From Nitrososphaerota archaeon (GTDB taxonomy: Archaea; Thermoproteota; Nitrososphaeria; Nitrososphaerales; Nitrosopumilaceae): 64,000 nt of DNA. The stretch is taken from contig JAGWFS010000001.1 of assembly GCA_028867785.1 (NCBI GenBank), positions 203,389-267,388 of the forward strand, read 5' to 3'. Of this stretch, positions 17,537-26,340 are shown piece by piece. The position numbers and the translations under genes are program-made. Within the stretch, counting starts at the first letter, position 1. The number at the start of each line of letters is the position of its first letter. The notes below the pieces were generated by a model. It was not told the DNA's origin and did not search any database. It worked only from the letters and a program-made list of their open reading frames with translations.

Positions 17537-17713
17537 GTGGAAAAAGAAACAGAGGACAGATGGTGTAAGAAATGTTGTTCAAGAACACAACAGGAGATAA
17601 TTTTCATGCCAGAGATGTCAACTTACAAACGAAGACGCCAGTACAAATGCACCAAGTGTGGACAGATCTCATGGTTGCAAGGAAGAAGACCGTCAGCTGA
17701 ATCAGTTTACTGA
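17537..17713 (+). CDS. very short zinc-ribbon protein
   Basis: A 58-residue protein starting at GTG (VEKETEDRWCKKCC) with CxxC at residues 10-13 and a second CxxC at 38-41 (YKCTKCGQ), separated by a basic loop (TYKRRRQYK). This is a single zinc-ribbon knuckle pair of the kind found in small ribosome- or RNA-polymerase-associated proteins. A TATA-like CTATTTTTG is centred about 25 nt upstream, supporting it as a real leaderless gene. It lies between the GTPase gene and the H1-like gene on the same strand. No specific family could be assigned. Confidence 0.65.
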   Translation: MEKETEDRWCKKCCSRTQQEIIFMPEMSTYKRRRQYKCTKCGQISWLQGRRPSAESVY

Positions 17714-17830
17714 CAAAATTGCGATCAATTTTTTAGAATTTTGTAAAAAATTTGTTGATACAATATCAGTAATTGGTGTAATTTTCTTAAGTGTAACGAT
17801 AGAAAAACAAGTAAAATGTAAAGCGATGTA

Positions 17831-17965
17831 ATGGCAACCAAAAGACACGCTAAAAAAGCTGCTAAAAGATCAGCTCCGAAGAGAAAAGCTCCGAAGAAAA
17901 GATCAGCAGCCAGAAAAACAGCGGGTAAATCTAAAAAGAGATCTGCTGCAAAACGCAGAAGATAA
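17831..17965 (+). CDS. Lys/Arg/Ala-rich histone-H1-tail-like peptide
   Basis: A 44-residue protein, ATG at 17831 to TAA at 17963-17965. More than half of its residues are Lys or Arg, with Ala, Ser and Pro as the rest (repeated KRSA, PKRKAPKK patterns). It has no acidic residue. This composition is like the C-terminal tail of eukaryotic histone H1 and small bacterial H1-like DNA-binding peptides, so nucleoid or RNA binding is likely. A perfect 11-bp hairpin followed by T-rich sequence lies six bases after the stop, which suggests a discrete and strong transcript. The codon start is in a run of A/T-rich sequence; the exact promoter is unclear. Confidence 0.7.
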   Translation: MATKRHAKKAAKRSAPKRKAPKKRSAARKTAGKSKKRSAAKRRR

Positions 17966-17970
17966 AATCA

Positions 17971-18010
17971 AAAATTATCGCTTGCAACCAGGCGATAATT
18001 TTAATATTTT
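17971..18010 (+). terminator. hairpin plus T-rich terminator after the H1-like gene
   Basis: A perfect 11-bp inverted repeat (AAAATTATCGC at 17971-17981 and its complement at 17992-18002) encloses a 10-nt loop and is followed by TTAATATTTT. It begins six bases after the H1-like stop codon. Archaeal termination depends mostly on the T tract, and a stem this exact is uncommon. Confidence 0.65.
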
Positions 18011-18170
18011 AGATTACAGAAAGCCTGGCTGTTGAATTCAACTTGTCAATAACAGACTCAGGCCAAAGAATTTCTTTAAATTTTCAATCAACAGCAAATG
18101 TTTTCACTTAAAACATATTCTTCATGTACAACTCTTTTTTCCAAAAAACAAGATTGCAAAACACATGTCA

Positions 18171-19586
18171 TCAGTAAAGAAAGCTTAGCAATTTTATTTG
18201 CTGTTCTGTAGTTATCATGTTCTTTGATGCCATGATCTCAAGAAGCTGAGTTATCAATTGTTTTTGCTGTTCTGAAAATCCCGGCTGTCCTGATGGACCT
18301 GGTGGACCCGGCGGACCCCTTGGACCCTGTTCGCCCATTGGACCTTGCGGACCTTGAGGGCCCTTGTCTCCCTGTGGTCCCGGAGGACCTGTAACTCCCT
18401 TGTCACCCTGTGGACCCTGAACTCCTTGCGGGCCCTTGTCTCCGGACTGACCCTGCGGACCCAATGGGCCTTTTTCACCCTGTGGACCCTGAATACCCTG
18501 TGGGCCCGGAGGACCTTGTTGGCCTGGAGGGCCCCTTGGACCCTGTTCTCCAGGAGGACCGGGCAGACCCCTTGGGCCTTTTTCTCCCTGCGGTCCCGGA
18601 ATTCCAGTGAGCCCCTTTTCTCCAGGAGGACCTTGCGGGCCTTGAGGGCCCTTGTCTCCAAGTGGGCCTTGCGGACCTGTCAATCCCTTGTCACCTTGCG
18701 GACCTTGAGGACCTACTGAGCCCTTGTCTCCAAGTGGACCTGTAGGACCTTTTGGGCCTTTTTCTCCCGGAGGTCCCAAAATTCCCTTGTCCCCTTGAGG
18801 GCCAGGCGGACCGGTGGTGCCTTTTTCACCTATAGGTCCAATCTCTCCCGTTATCCCTTTTTCTCCCTTGTCTCCCTTGTCACCTTTATCTCCCTTGTCA
18901 CCTGTCTCCCCCTTTTCCCCACGCGGGCCCTTGTCACCTGACGGGCCCTTGTCACCGGTAATTCCCTTGTCACCGATTGGTCCCTTGTCTCCTCTGTCTC
19001 CCTTGTCGCCGGGAGGACCCTGCGGACCCTTGTCTCCAAGAAGGCCTTGCGGGCCTGGTACTCCTTTATCTCCCTGCTGTCCCGGAATTCCTTGCGGACC
19101 GACTGGTCCCTGTGGGCCGGGTAGACCTGGCAGACCCTGCACCCCCGTAGGTCCCTGCTGACCGCGTGGTCCTGGAGTACCAGGCTGCGGGTAATAATAT
19201 TCAGATGGTTGTTTTGGGCTGCTCCTTGCAGGTTCTTCTTTTGGATAGCTTGGCGGTGGATACGCCTCACCTGCAATTTGTGGCACGCTGACTTGGAATA
19301 CAGCATTAATTGATGAGAATTGATCCAAAACTACAATCCAAACTGAGCCCCTTGCAAATACAGAATCAGGAATAGGATTTCTTGCAGAGCCAAGTGTCTG
19401 CATAAACTTGCTGTCTTTTACCCTTAGGTGAAAGTTGTCTTTCCAGAGAGTAGGAAAGTTTCTGCGCTTTACGTCGTCTTGAGATGGCTGATAGTCACAG
19501 ATTGAGATCTGTACCTCAAAAACGCCCGATGACATCTTAAACGGCGACTCACCAGATATTTCAATAGTCTTATCTCCGGCTGACAT
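18171..19586 (-). CDS. collagen-like protein with 100 Gly-X-Y triplets
   Basis: A 471-residue protein with three parts. Residues 1-110 form a globular, strand-rich N-terminal domain without signal peptide or membrane segment. Residues 110-135 are Pro/Tyr/Ser-rich. Residues 136-435 are 100 uninterrupted Gly-X-Y triplets, of which 18 are GDK and 7 are GEK. The last 36 residues (from GFSEQQKQ) are a helical segment that could nucleate a trimer. Lys-Gly-Asp/Glu pairs between chains are known to stabilise bacterial collagens that lack hydroxyproline. How it leaves the cell, if it does, is not visible. A T-rich stretch (minus strand TTTTTT near 18140) follows the stop. Confidence 0.85.
   Translation of the reverse strand: MSAGDKTIEISGESPFKMSSGVFEVQISICDYQPSQDDVKRRNFPTLWKDNFHLRVKDSKFMQTLGSARNPIPDSVFARGSVWIVVLDQFSSINAVFQVSVPQIAGEAYPPPSYPKEEPARSSPKQPSEYYYPQPGTPGPRGQQGPTGVQGLPGLPGPQGPVGPQGIPGQQGDKGVPGPQGLLGDKGPQGPPGDKGDRGDKGPIGDKGITGDKGPSGDKGPRGEKGETGDKGDKGDKGDKGEKGITGEIGPIGEKGTTGPPGPQGDKGILGPPGEKGPKGPTGPLGDKGSVGPQGPQGDKGLTGPQGPLGDKGPQGPQGPPGEKGLTGIPGPQGEKGPRGLPGPPGEQGPRGPPGQQGPPGPQGIQGPQGEKGPLGPQGQSGDKGPQGVQGPQGDKGVTGPPGPQGDKGPQGPQGPMGEQGPRGPPGPPGPSGQPGFSEQQKQLITQLLEIMASKNMITTEQQIKLLSFLY
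18282..19181 (-). repeat. Gly-X-Y coding repeat (9-nt period)
   Basis: This 900-bp stretch codes for 100 consecutive Gly-X-Y triplets, giving a 9-bp periodic sequence with much GGN-CCN composition. It is a protein-coding triplet repeat, not a CRISPR array, and it gives long Pro-rich antisense reading frames by complementarity. Confidence 0.85.
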
Positions 19587-19713
19587 ATTCTAGGTGTAAT
19601 ACCTCAGTATTTTTGTATTTATCAGGCGTTATAAAGCCCTCTTGCCAACAAAATTTGCTTTTTAGACCACCCGGAATGGTATTTATCTATGGAAAATCCA
19701 TGTTTTACCAACC

Positions 19714-20853
19714 GTGAAAAAATTATTCAAGGACAGATTAGATTTGCCTAAAAACAAGGATGAGAAACCGACTACAATAGACGTACCAAAGGAATCAAAG
19801 CTAGCTGACCCCAATTATGCCAGAGACAAGATGTACAAGAAGGGAATAACCCTGATGGCAGATGAGAAGATGGAGGATGCTGCAAGGGCGTTTGAGGGAG
19901 CCATACAGATAGACCCCGGCCACGTCGAATCGCTTTTGAAATTAGGGTATGCAAGATTTCACATGGGAGACTTGGCAGGTGCCATGGAATCCTACAACAA
20001 GGTACACGAGATAGACGTCACAGATTCAGAGGCCTGGAACCTAAAGGGCCTGATATATTACAGACAGAAAAATTACGAGAAGGCTCTAGAGTGTGTTGAA
20101 AAAGCAATTGAGACCAATCCAACTGACGGCATGTCGTGGTACAACAAGTCATGCTATCATTCTCTTCTAAACCAGATTCCAGAATCGATTGAGGCCCTAA
20201 AGCGCTCAATCGAGATTGATGTCAAAAATGCAAAAAAGGCGGTAAGGGATAAAGACTTTGAAAACGTCAGGGCAGACGAAGGCTATAGAAGAATTGTCGA
20301 GGTGGTAGTACTTGAATCGATAAGACAAGGATACCACAAGGTAGGACAGATAGTTTGGACCACGATGCTTGGAAAATTAGAAGTCGAGGATGCTGCAAGA
20401 AAGTTGCTTGAAAAAGGCCTCTTGGTCAAAGTAGAAAAAAACATTGGCTTAACCAAAGTTGATGAATATGAGATTGCCCCAGAGCTTGCAGCAAAGATTG
20501 GCGTTGAAAAAAAGGGACTGTTTGGAACAACGAAAAAAATAAACCCATTGCTTGTCCAACACCTAAAAGAAATTATCGAGTCAATACATGCAGTCAAGAA
20601 TGCAATAGAGAAAGGAGATGTTGATGAGGTTCTTGCAAAAATGGACGCCTTCGTTGATCCAAGCAAAATGGGAGCGCAGATGATCGAGCACTTTTTTGAG
20701 GAGCACAGGGATATCAGATTTTTCAGGATAAGGCTTGCAGACAAGGGATACGAATACCTGCAGACAAACAAGCACAAGATGCTAGAACTCTTTGATCACA
20801 TAGAAAGCCAGGCCACGAAGAGACTAAGAAACGAGGCTGCCGGAAGCACGTAA
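19714..20853 (+). CDS. tetratricopeptide-repeat protein
   Basis: A 379-residue soluble protein. Residues about 40-165 hold three to four TPR motifs (for example AARAFEGAIQIDP, AMESYNKVHEID, ALECVEKAIETNP), a typical protein-protein interaction platform. The middle (about 195-265) may contain a winged-helix-like segment (VGQIVWTTMLGKLEVEDAARKLLEKG), and the C-terminus is helical and charged. It starts at GTG with a TATA-like TATTTATC 25 nt upstream. Family function in archaea is unknown; it may scaffold a complex. It is convergent with the rhodanese gene, five bases away. Confidence 0.8.
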   Translation: MKKLFKDRLDLPKNKDEKPTTIDVPKESKLADPNYARDKMYKKGITLMADEKMEDAARAFEGAIQIDPGHVESLLKLGYARFHMGDLAGAMESYNKVHEIDVTDSEAWNLKGLIYYRQKNYEKALECVEKAIETNPTDGMSWYNKSCYHSLLNQIPESIEALKRSIEIDVKNAKKAVRDKDFENVRADEGYRRIVEVVVLESIRQGYHKVGQIVWTTMLGKLEVEDAARKLLEKGLLVKVEKNIGLTKVDEYEIAPELAAKIGVEKKGLFGTTKKINPLLVQHLKEIIESIHAVKNAIEKGDVDEVLAKMDAFVDPSKMGAQMIEHFFEEHRDIRFFRIRLADKGYEYLQTNKHKMLELFDHIESQATKRLRNEAAGST

Positions 20854-20858
20854 AGACT

Positions 20859-21659
20859 CTATTCTGCTGAAAGGTCCCAATAGTTTGCATCATTTTGCTT
20901 TTCTATCGGTTTTTCAAGTGACTTCCATTCCTTAAACGAGTGAACATAGAGCCTGACATTTGGGATGCCTATTGACTTTAGTGCGTAATATCCAAGCCCC
21001 GAGAGCGTTCCAACGCTGCCACAGTATGTAATCACCTCAGAGTCAGGCGAGAGGTTCCTGTTCTGCATGAACCTTTTCAGCTCGTCTTTTGGTCGCAGTA
21101 TGTTTTGGGGGGATGCAAGCATTCGGTACGGAATGTTTATGGCCCCAGGTATGTGGTTTTCAAGAAAGTTGAGCCTCTCCCTGTTGTCCATCAGTATTGC
21201 GCCTTTTTCCTTTGCAGGCATTAGATAGTCCGCTGTTGCAAGAATTTGCGGCTGGAGCTTCAGCGAATGTGTTTTCTTGCTTATGCTTGGAGACTCGACT
21301 GTTGTCTCAAGCCCAAGTTTTTTCCACGAACCATATGTAATGTCAAGCAATGATACCTCGTCATGTCCAATATACTGTAACGTCCATGCTACACGTGATG
21401 CCAGTGCGCCAAATGTGTCATCGTATACCACAACGGGCGTCTCGTCGTCTATTCCAAAAGATTGGGTATACTGGAGAACTTTGTCAGGACTGTCGTCAGC
21501 AAGAAGGCTAGACAACGGAAAATTGACTGCGCCAAGTATGTGGCCCTGCTTGTAGTCCTCCTCCTTTCTTATGTCAAGAACCTTGACGCTCTTGTCCCTA
21601 ATCTCCGATCGCAGAACATCCGCATTAACCGTAATTCTTGTGGTCTTTTCTTTGCTCAA
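20859..21659 (-). CDS. double-rhodanese sulfurtransferase
   Basis: A 266-residue protein with two rhodanese domains. The N-terminal domain (about 10-115) is a structural copy without the catalytic cysteine; the C-terminal domain (about 135-250) has Cys in VITYCGSVGTLSG, the persulfide-carrying residue, followed by a typical loop. It would transfer sulfane sulfur from thiosulfate or mercaptopyruvate to an acceptor. I chose the TTG at 21659, which forms TTGA with the TGA of the upstream siroheme reductase gene, over an upstream GTG inside that gene. The coupling with sulfite reductase supports a sulfur-assimilation role. Confidence 0.85.
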   Translation of the reverse strand: MSKEKTTRITVNADVLRSEIRDKSVKVLDIRKEEDYKQGHILGAVNFPLSSLLADDSPDKVLQYTQSFGIDDETPVVVYDDTFGALASRVAWTLQYIGHDEVSLLDITYGSWKKLGLETTVESPSISKKTHSLKLQPQILATADYLMPAKEKGAILMDNRERLNFLENHIPGAINIPYRMLASPQNILRPKDELKRFMQNRNLSPDSEVITYCGSVGTLSGLGYYALKSIGIPNVRLYVHSFKEWKSLEKPIEKQNDANYWDLSAE

Positions 21660-23458
21660 GCAGCACACTCGCCCCTTCCGGTTCGGGCATGATAGCTTCC
21701 GTCGTTTCCATAGTCAACGTAAAAGTCAGAGTCCTGCTCCATGGTAGGGGGCGCCACTATGGGCTTGAGTAACTCCCTGATATCATTAACTGACTTTATC
21801 TTGTTTCCGTTTCCTGCCACGATGTTGTGTAGCCACTTGTCAAGAGTATCGCCAGGTCTTTTGTCAGACTTGAAAACCTCGATTACTTTTAAAATTGCAG
21901 GAATGATTCTCTTTGCAGGAACCTTGGTTGTTGTCAGCCCAAGCACTGATTGTCCGTCTGCCCGTCCTGCAAGCAACAGGGTATACAACGGATACATGTC
22001 TTTTCCAAGCCTTCCGCCTCCGCCATAGAATCCGATTGTGGCGATTTCGTGCTGGCCACAAGAGTTTGGACATCCGCTTATCTTTATTGTAGAATTCCTC
22101 AAATCATCGTCTTCGTCAAGTTTTAACTCTAGAAACTTTCTCTGCACTTCCTTTGCCAGTCGGTGCGAGTTTGTCAGCGCCAAGTTGCATGAGGTGGTTC
22201 CGGAACATCCAACAACAGACGCCATTGTCAGCGCTCCGGGATTTGCAAGTCCGACTTCGAGCAATGCAGAATAAAGTCTTGGAAGATCCTCGTCTTTTAC
22301 CCATCTGAATACCATATCCTGAGCAAACCCGTTTCTGATTCGTCCCTCTGCGGAAAATTCTCTGGCCATCTCTGCAACTGCCCTTAACTGACTTGCAGTG
22401 ATGTCTCCGGATTCAAGCGTGACAAATGCGGTACTGTAACCATGCTGTTTTTGTTTCATGGTGTTTGATTTCATCCACCTTGACAGTCCTTGCGGTGGAG
22501 ACGGCATCTCGGAGCTTATAGAGACTTTGCGCAGCACTTCAGGGGTCTTGTCAAGATCAAGCTTTACAACTACAGACTGGACGAGTTTTACCATGGCCCT
22601 CTCTTTCAGTACGATTCCCTGGAATTTCTCCCATCCAAGTTCATTTACAAGATAGCGCATCCTGTTTCTTGCCATGTTCTCTCGGTTGCCCATCCTGTCA
22701 TAGATTCTTATAACTGCAATGATTGTATACAACACGTCTGCCTCCTGAGTGAACGGCTCAAGCTGGTGTCCCACAAACGACTGGGCTCCAAGGCCTCCTC
22801 CAAGGAAGATCTTGAATCCGTTTTCCAGTTTTCCGTTGACTTCCATTTGTTGCGGTATCAGTCCGATATCCACTATTCTTGCCATTCCGTGTTTTTCACA
22901 GCACGTATAGTTTATCTTGAATTTTCTTGGAAGCGACTGGTTCATTGCGTTTCTAAGAAGGAACTTTGCAGTAGACAAGGCATATGGCGTAGGATCGAAT
23001 ATTTCCTCCGGGCAGACGCCTGCAAGCGGGCTGCACATTACGTTTCTTACAGAGTTGCCACATGCCTCCCGTGATGTCAGCCCTGTCTCTGCAAGGCCCC
23101 GCATGACTTCTGATACGTCCTCCAGTGCGACCCAGTGAAGCTGAAAGTTTTGCCTTGTTGAAACATGTGCGTTTCCAATCGAGAATGATTCGCTAAGCTC
23201 GGCAATTTTTTCCAACTGTTCCGGATAAACCTCGCCTGCTGGAATCTTGACACGTATCATACTATAATCATCAGTCATCCTGCTACCATACGCTCCGTGC
23301 TGGAGCCTGAATCTACGCAGGTCATCCCGGGTAATTTTTCCCTGCCTGAATTGTTTTACCATCTCTGCAAATTTTTCAGCCTCCTCTATGCGTCCCCACT
23401 GTATCTTGGGTTTTGGGAGGTTGTCTGGCTTTGATTGGGAAAGGCCGGTCTTGCTCAA
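21656..23458 (-). CDS. siroheme/4Fe-4S sulfite (or nitrite) reductase
   Basis: A 600-residue reductase with two ferredoxin-like half domains and the siroheme/4Fe-4S ligand cysteines: GCSGTTSCN and, about 40 residues later, SGCPNSCGQ. The second Cys of each pair and the downstream Gln/His keep the usual spacing. Sulfite and nitrite reductases of this class cannot be told apart with certainty by eye, but the coupled rhodanese, and cysteine synthase and TusA elsewhere in the window, favour assimilatory sulfite reduction. The start is TTG with an A/T block (ttatatgc) about 28 nt upstream. The length is normal for the family. Confidence 0.88.
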   Translation of the reverse strand: MSKTGLSQSKPDNLPKPKIQWGRIEEAEKFAEMVKQFRQGKITRDDLRRFRLQHGAYGSRMTDDYSMIRVKIPAGEVYPEQLEKIAELSESFSIGNAHVSTRQNFQLHWVALEDVSEVMRGLAETGLTSREACGNSVRNVMCSPLAGVCPEEIFDPTPYALSTAKFLLRNAMNQSLPRKFKINYTCCEKHGMARIVDIGLIPQQMEVNGKLENGFKIFLGGGLGAQSFVGHQLEPFTQEADVLYTIIAVIRIYDRMGNRENMARNRMRYLVNELGWEKFQGIVLKERAMVKLVQSVVVKLDLDKTPEVLRKVSISSEMPSPPQGLSRWMKSNTMKQKQHGYSTAFVTLESGDITASQLRAVAEMAREFSAEGRIRNGFAQDMVFRWVKDEDLPRLYSALLEVGLANPGALTMASVVGCSGTTSCNLALTNSHRLAKEVQRKFLELKLDEDDDLRNSTIKISGCPNSCGQHEIATIGFYGGGGRLGKDMYPLYTLLLAGRADGQSVLGLTTTKVPAKRIIPAILKVIEVFKSDKRPGDTLDKWLHNIVAGNGNKIKSVNDIRELLKPIVAPPTMEQDSDFYVDYGNDGSYHARTGRGECAA

Positions 23459-23640
23459 TTATGGATAGATACTTGGCGGAGTGCATATAAATTTTAAAAT
23501 AGACGCCAGATATGCAATGCATCAAAGATCTTGCGGCAAGATTTTCCTCATCTTCCACACAGAAAGGACGGCATTTTCTCTGGAAAAAACTGCGTGAGAA
23601 CCAGAAAAGAGTTAAATGAAGACCGGCAAGAAAAAATTGC

Positions 23641-24660
23641 GTGCCAGACAAGATCAAGATTGCAATAGCAGGGATGGGCAATGTAACTTCAACACTGGTA
23701 AAGGGATTAGAGTTTTACAAAAATTCAGTCGAGGGCCTATGGCATCCAAAGATTGGTGGGTTTGTCCTCAGCGATATTACAATTGTAGCAGTCTTTGACA
23801 TTGATTCTTCCAAGGTTGGCAAAAAAATCGGCAGTCTTGTTTCAGATAACAAGATATCTTTTTCAGACATTTCAATACAGCCCGGCATAATGTTAGATGC
23901 AGTACCATCACACATAAGCAAGAACGGCCAGTCAAAGACTGTAAGCTATGAGGAATTTGTAAAATCACTTGCCGTATCCAAGCCCGATTTTTTTGTAAAT
24001 GTGATTTCTTCAGGACTTGACAAGACATCAGAAAAATATGCAGAGGTCGCACTTGATGCAGGGTGTTCTTTTTTCAATGCGACATCAGCCAAGACAGCAA
24101 CTGACAAGACAAGAAGGGCGTTTGAGTCAAAAGGATTGATGATACTTGGAGACGACCTTATGAGTCAGTTTGGTGGTACCGCATTTCACCGTGGAATGAT
24201 CGATTTTATGACAAACAGGGGCATCAAAGTAAAAAAAGCATACCAGCTTGATGTCGGAGGAAACCAGGACACTATGAATACAATGGCAGAAGAGATCAGG
24301 GAGAGAAAGCGCAACATCAAGACAGAATCCATTGCAATTGAATCTCCGCAGCCCTTCATGTCTACTGCAGGAACCACGGAATATGCAGAACAGCTTGGCG
24401 ATTCCAGAGTGAGCTATTACTGGATGGAGGCAAAAGGGTTTCTTGGTTCCACAATAGAGATGGACCTTGCCCTCAAGACAAGCGACAGTACAAACGGTTG
24501 CAACGTAATAGTTGATGCGCTGCGAGCTGCCAAATCAGCGCTTGCCAAAAAGGATCTTCCCAAGGCAGACATCATCTCATCATATGCATTCAAAAATCCG
24601 ACAAAAAAGATGCACATAAGTGAGTGCATCAGGTCGTTCGAAGACGCTTTTGCAAACTGA
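23641..24660 (+). CDS. inositol-3-phosphate (myo-inositol-1-phosphate) synthase
   Basis: A 339-residue NAD-dependent isomerase that converts glucose-6-phosphate to inositol-phosphate, the head group precursor of archaeal phosphoinositol lipids and possibly of compatible solutes. Signals include the Rossmann start IAIAGMGNVTSTLV, the NATSAKTATDK region, GDDLMSQFGGT and the catalytic Lys/Asn-rich LDVGGNQDTMN. The start is GTG. The length fits archaeal enzymes (about 340-390). It is the first of three plus-strand genes including Thi4, but 36 nt and a promoter separate it from the next. Confidence 0.93.
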   Translation: MPDKIKIAIAGMGNVTSTLVKGLEFYKNSVEGLWHPKIGGFVLSDITIVAVFDIDSSKVGKKIGSLVSDNKISFSDISIQPGIMLDAVPSHISKNGQSKTVSYEEFVKSLAVSKPDFFVNVISSGLDKTSEKYAEVALDAGCSFFNATSAKTATDKTRRAFESKGLMILGDDLMSQFGGTAFHRGMIDFMTNRGIKVKKAYQLDVGGNQDTMNTMAEEIRERKRNIKTESIAIESPQPFMSTAGTTEYAEQLGDSRVSYYWMEAKGFLGSTIEMDLALKTSDSTNGCNVIVDALRAAKSALAKKDLPKADIISSYAFKNPTKKMHISECIRSFEDAFAN

Positions 24661-24696
24661 GCAAACTATTAATGTACTCTTGCAAGGATGTTTTTC

Positions 24697-25512
24697 ATGC
24701 AAAAGAGCGTAGAGGCAGGAGTGCCAAAAATCTTTGCAGACGTTGATGAGAAGGAGATCACGCGTGCAATTGCGGACGAGTTTCATTCAGTGCTTGTAGA
24801 CAGGGCAGATTCAGATGTCATAATCATAGGTGCAGGCCCTGCAGGCCTTACTGCAAGCAGAGAGCTTGCAACAATGGGATTCAAGACGCTTGTAATAGAA
24901 CAGAACAATTATCTCGGAGGAGGATACTGGCTTGGCGGATACATGATGAATCCGGTAACAGTCAGAGATCCTGCGCAGAAAATATGGGATGAGCTTGGAA
25001 TCCCTTACAAAAAGGTAAGAGAAGGACTATATCTCACACCTGGACCTCATGCTGTTTCAAAATTAATAGCAGCAACATGTGATGCCGGAGTAAAATTCCT
25101 CAACCTAACCAAGTTTGACGATCTCGTATTAAAAAACGGCAGAGTGGCTGGAATTGTTGTAAACTGGATGCCAGTATCTGCGCTTCCAAGAAACATCACG
25201 TGCGTTGATCCTGTCGCGCTAGAGTCCAAGATGGTCATTGATGCATCAGGACATGACTCTGTTGCAGTAAAAAGACTTGTTGACAGAAAACTTGTTGACT
25301 GGAAAGGCATGGACCCAATGTGGGTCGATGACGGCGAGAACAAGGTAGTACACCATACAGGAGAAGTGTTTCCTGGTCTCGTGGTAGCTGGCATGTCCGT
25401 GACTGAGACGTATGGCATTGCAAGAATGGGGCCGACGTATGGCTCCATGTTGCTTTCAGGCAAAAAGGCAGCCGAGATTACGGCAGTCAAGATAAAAGAG
25501 CTAAGAAGATAA
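24697..25512 (+). CDS. thi4: thiamine thiazole synthase Thi4
   Basis: A 271-residue flavin-fold enzyme that makes the thiazole moiety of thiamine from NAD and glycine. The dinucleotide motif GAGPAGLTASREL and GGGYWLGGYMMN match the family. The segment RNITCVDPVALE places Cys where yeast Thi4 has its sulfur-donating Cys205, so this is probably the single-turnover, self-sulfur type, not the sulfide-using kind with His there (as in Methanocaldococcus). I prefer ATG at 24697 over the ATG at 24688 because the TATA-like ATTAAT is then about 26 nt upstream. It is followed 22 nt later by the DUF6775-like gene. Confidence 0.92.
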   Translation: MQKSVEAGVPKIFADVDEKEITRAIADEFHSVLVDRADSDVIIIGAGPAGLTASRELATMGFKTLVIEQNNYLGGGYWLGGYMMNPVTVRDPAQKIWDELGIPYKKVREGLYLTPGPHAVSKLIAATCDAGVKFLNLTKFDDLVLKNGRVAGIVVNWMPVSALPRNITCVDPVALESKMVIDASGHDSVAVKRLVDRKLVDWKGMDPMWVDDGENKVVHHTGEVFPGLVVAGMSVTETYGIARMGPTYGSMLLSGKKAAEITAVKIKELRR

Positions 25513-25533
25513 GCCAAATACCAGACACCATAC

Positions 25534-26295
25534 TTGTTGAAAATATCCAAACTGTTTTTGTATGACGAGCCAAGCGTGCCCCAGATCAAGATAGAAAGTC
25601 TTGCAGAGTTTATCAAAAAACAGACTGGAATAGACGTAGAAATGCGCCAGTGCTTTTTCGAGCATTTTGGCAAAAAAGAAAAAACATTTCACGACCTTGC
25701 GTCATGCCGGGTCTTCAACCCATATGTCCCCTTTGAGAAGCACAGTCCCACTGCAGAAGAAGTTGCGTCTGAAGAGCAGGACCCGGCAAGTAACATAGTA
25801 CTGTACGATGGTTTTGAGCTACAGAACATTTTCAAGACATGCATCCCTGAAGAGGAACTGTCACGAGACCAGCTTCACCTCATCTTTACAACCAAGCTTT
25901 GCTGCAGCTACGACTATGAGGACTATAGATACCACGGAAGGACAGTAATATGCTCCAACCCGTCAGTCATATCTACCACTGGAATAATCGAGGCCCCTGC
26001 AAAGCCGCGAGATTATTATTTGAAGATGTACGAAAAAATGTCGCAGGGACTGAACCTTGACGCGCTCAAAAACGAGTTCATCGGAAGGTTTGTGGAATAT
26101 GGAGACGACAGGATGGACAGGATTGCAAGAGGATATGCATTCCAGGCCATATTTTATCATCTTACAGGAAGCCCATTTTGCGAGTCAAAGGAATGCATGC
26201 TGTACAATGCCCACTGGCAGGAAGATCTTTTGCATGCACAGATAGAAATCGGCAAGCTGTGCAAGCAGCACCAGACAATACTTGACAACATCTGA
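25534..26295 (+). CDS. DUF6775-like putative metalloprotease
   Basis: A 253-residue protein of a family known to me only as a putative archaeal metallopeptidase (DUF6775). A conserved C-terminal segment contains FYHLTGSPFCESKECMLYNAHW: a His-rich stretch followed by Cys-x4-Cys, reminiscent of archaemetzincin zinc sites. The N-terminal part has a Cys pair (KLCCS) and no signal peptide. The start is TTG at 25534 (another TTG is three bases later). It sits 22 nt behind Thi4, which may mean nothing more than cotranscription. The active site is not proven. Confidence 0.55.
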   Translation: MLKISKLFLYDEPSVPQIKIESLAEFIKKQTGIDVEMRQCFFEHFGKKEKTFHDLASCRVFNPYVPFEKHSPTAEEVASEEQDPASNIVLYDGFELQNIFKTCIPEEELSRDQLHLIFTTKLCCSYDYEDYRYHGRTVICSNPSVISTTGIIEAPAKPRDYYLKMYEKMSQGLNLDALKNEFIGRFVEYGDDRMDRIARGYAFQAIFYHLTGSPFCESKECMLYNAHWQEDLLHAQIEIGKLCKQHQTILDNI

Positions 26296-26340
26296 AACCG
26301 TTATGTATAATTTAAATATGAATCGCGGAGGATTTTATTT

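Noticed and set aside
18031..18042. 12-bp perfect palindrome GTTGAATTCAAC
   Set aside because: A lone short palindrome between a terminator and the end of a convergent gene, with no gene start nearby; chance is the simpler reading.
18814..19161. Long Pro-rich antisense frame ([12 protein letters not shown] repeats)
   Set aside because: It is the complement of the Gly-X-Y coding repeat; the low-complexity codons leave other frames open by chance.
18282..19181. Short-period repeat resembling a CRISPR array
   Set aside because: The period is 9 bp and matches Gly-X-Y codons; no spacer-repeat structure exists.
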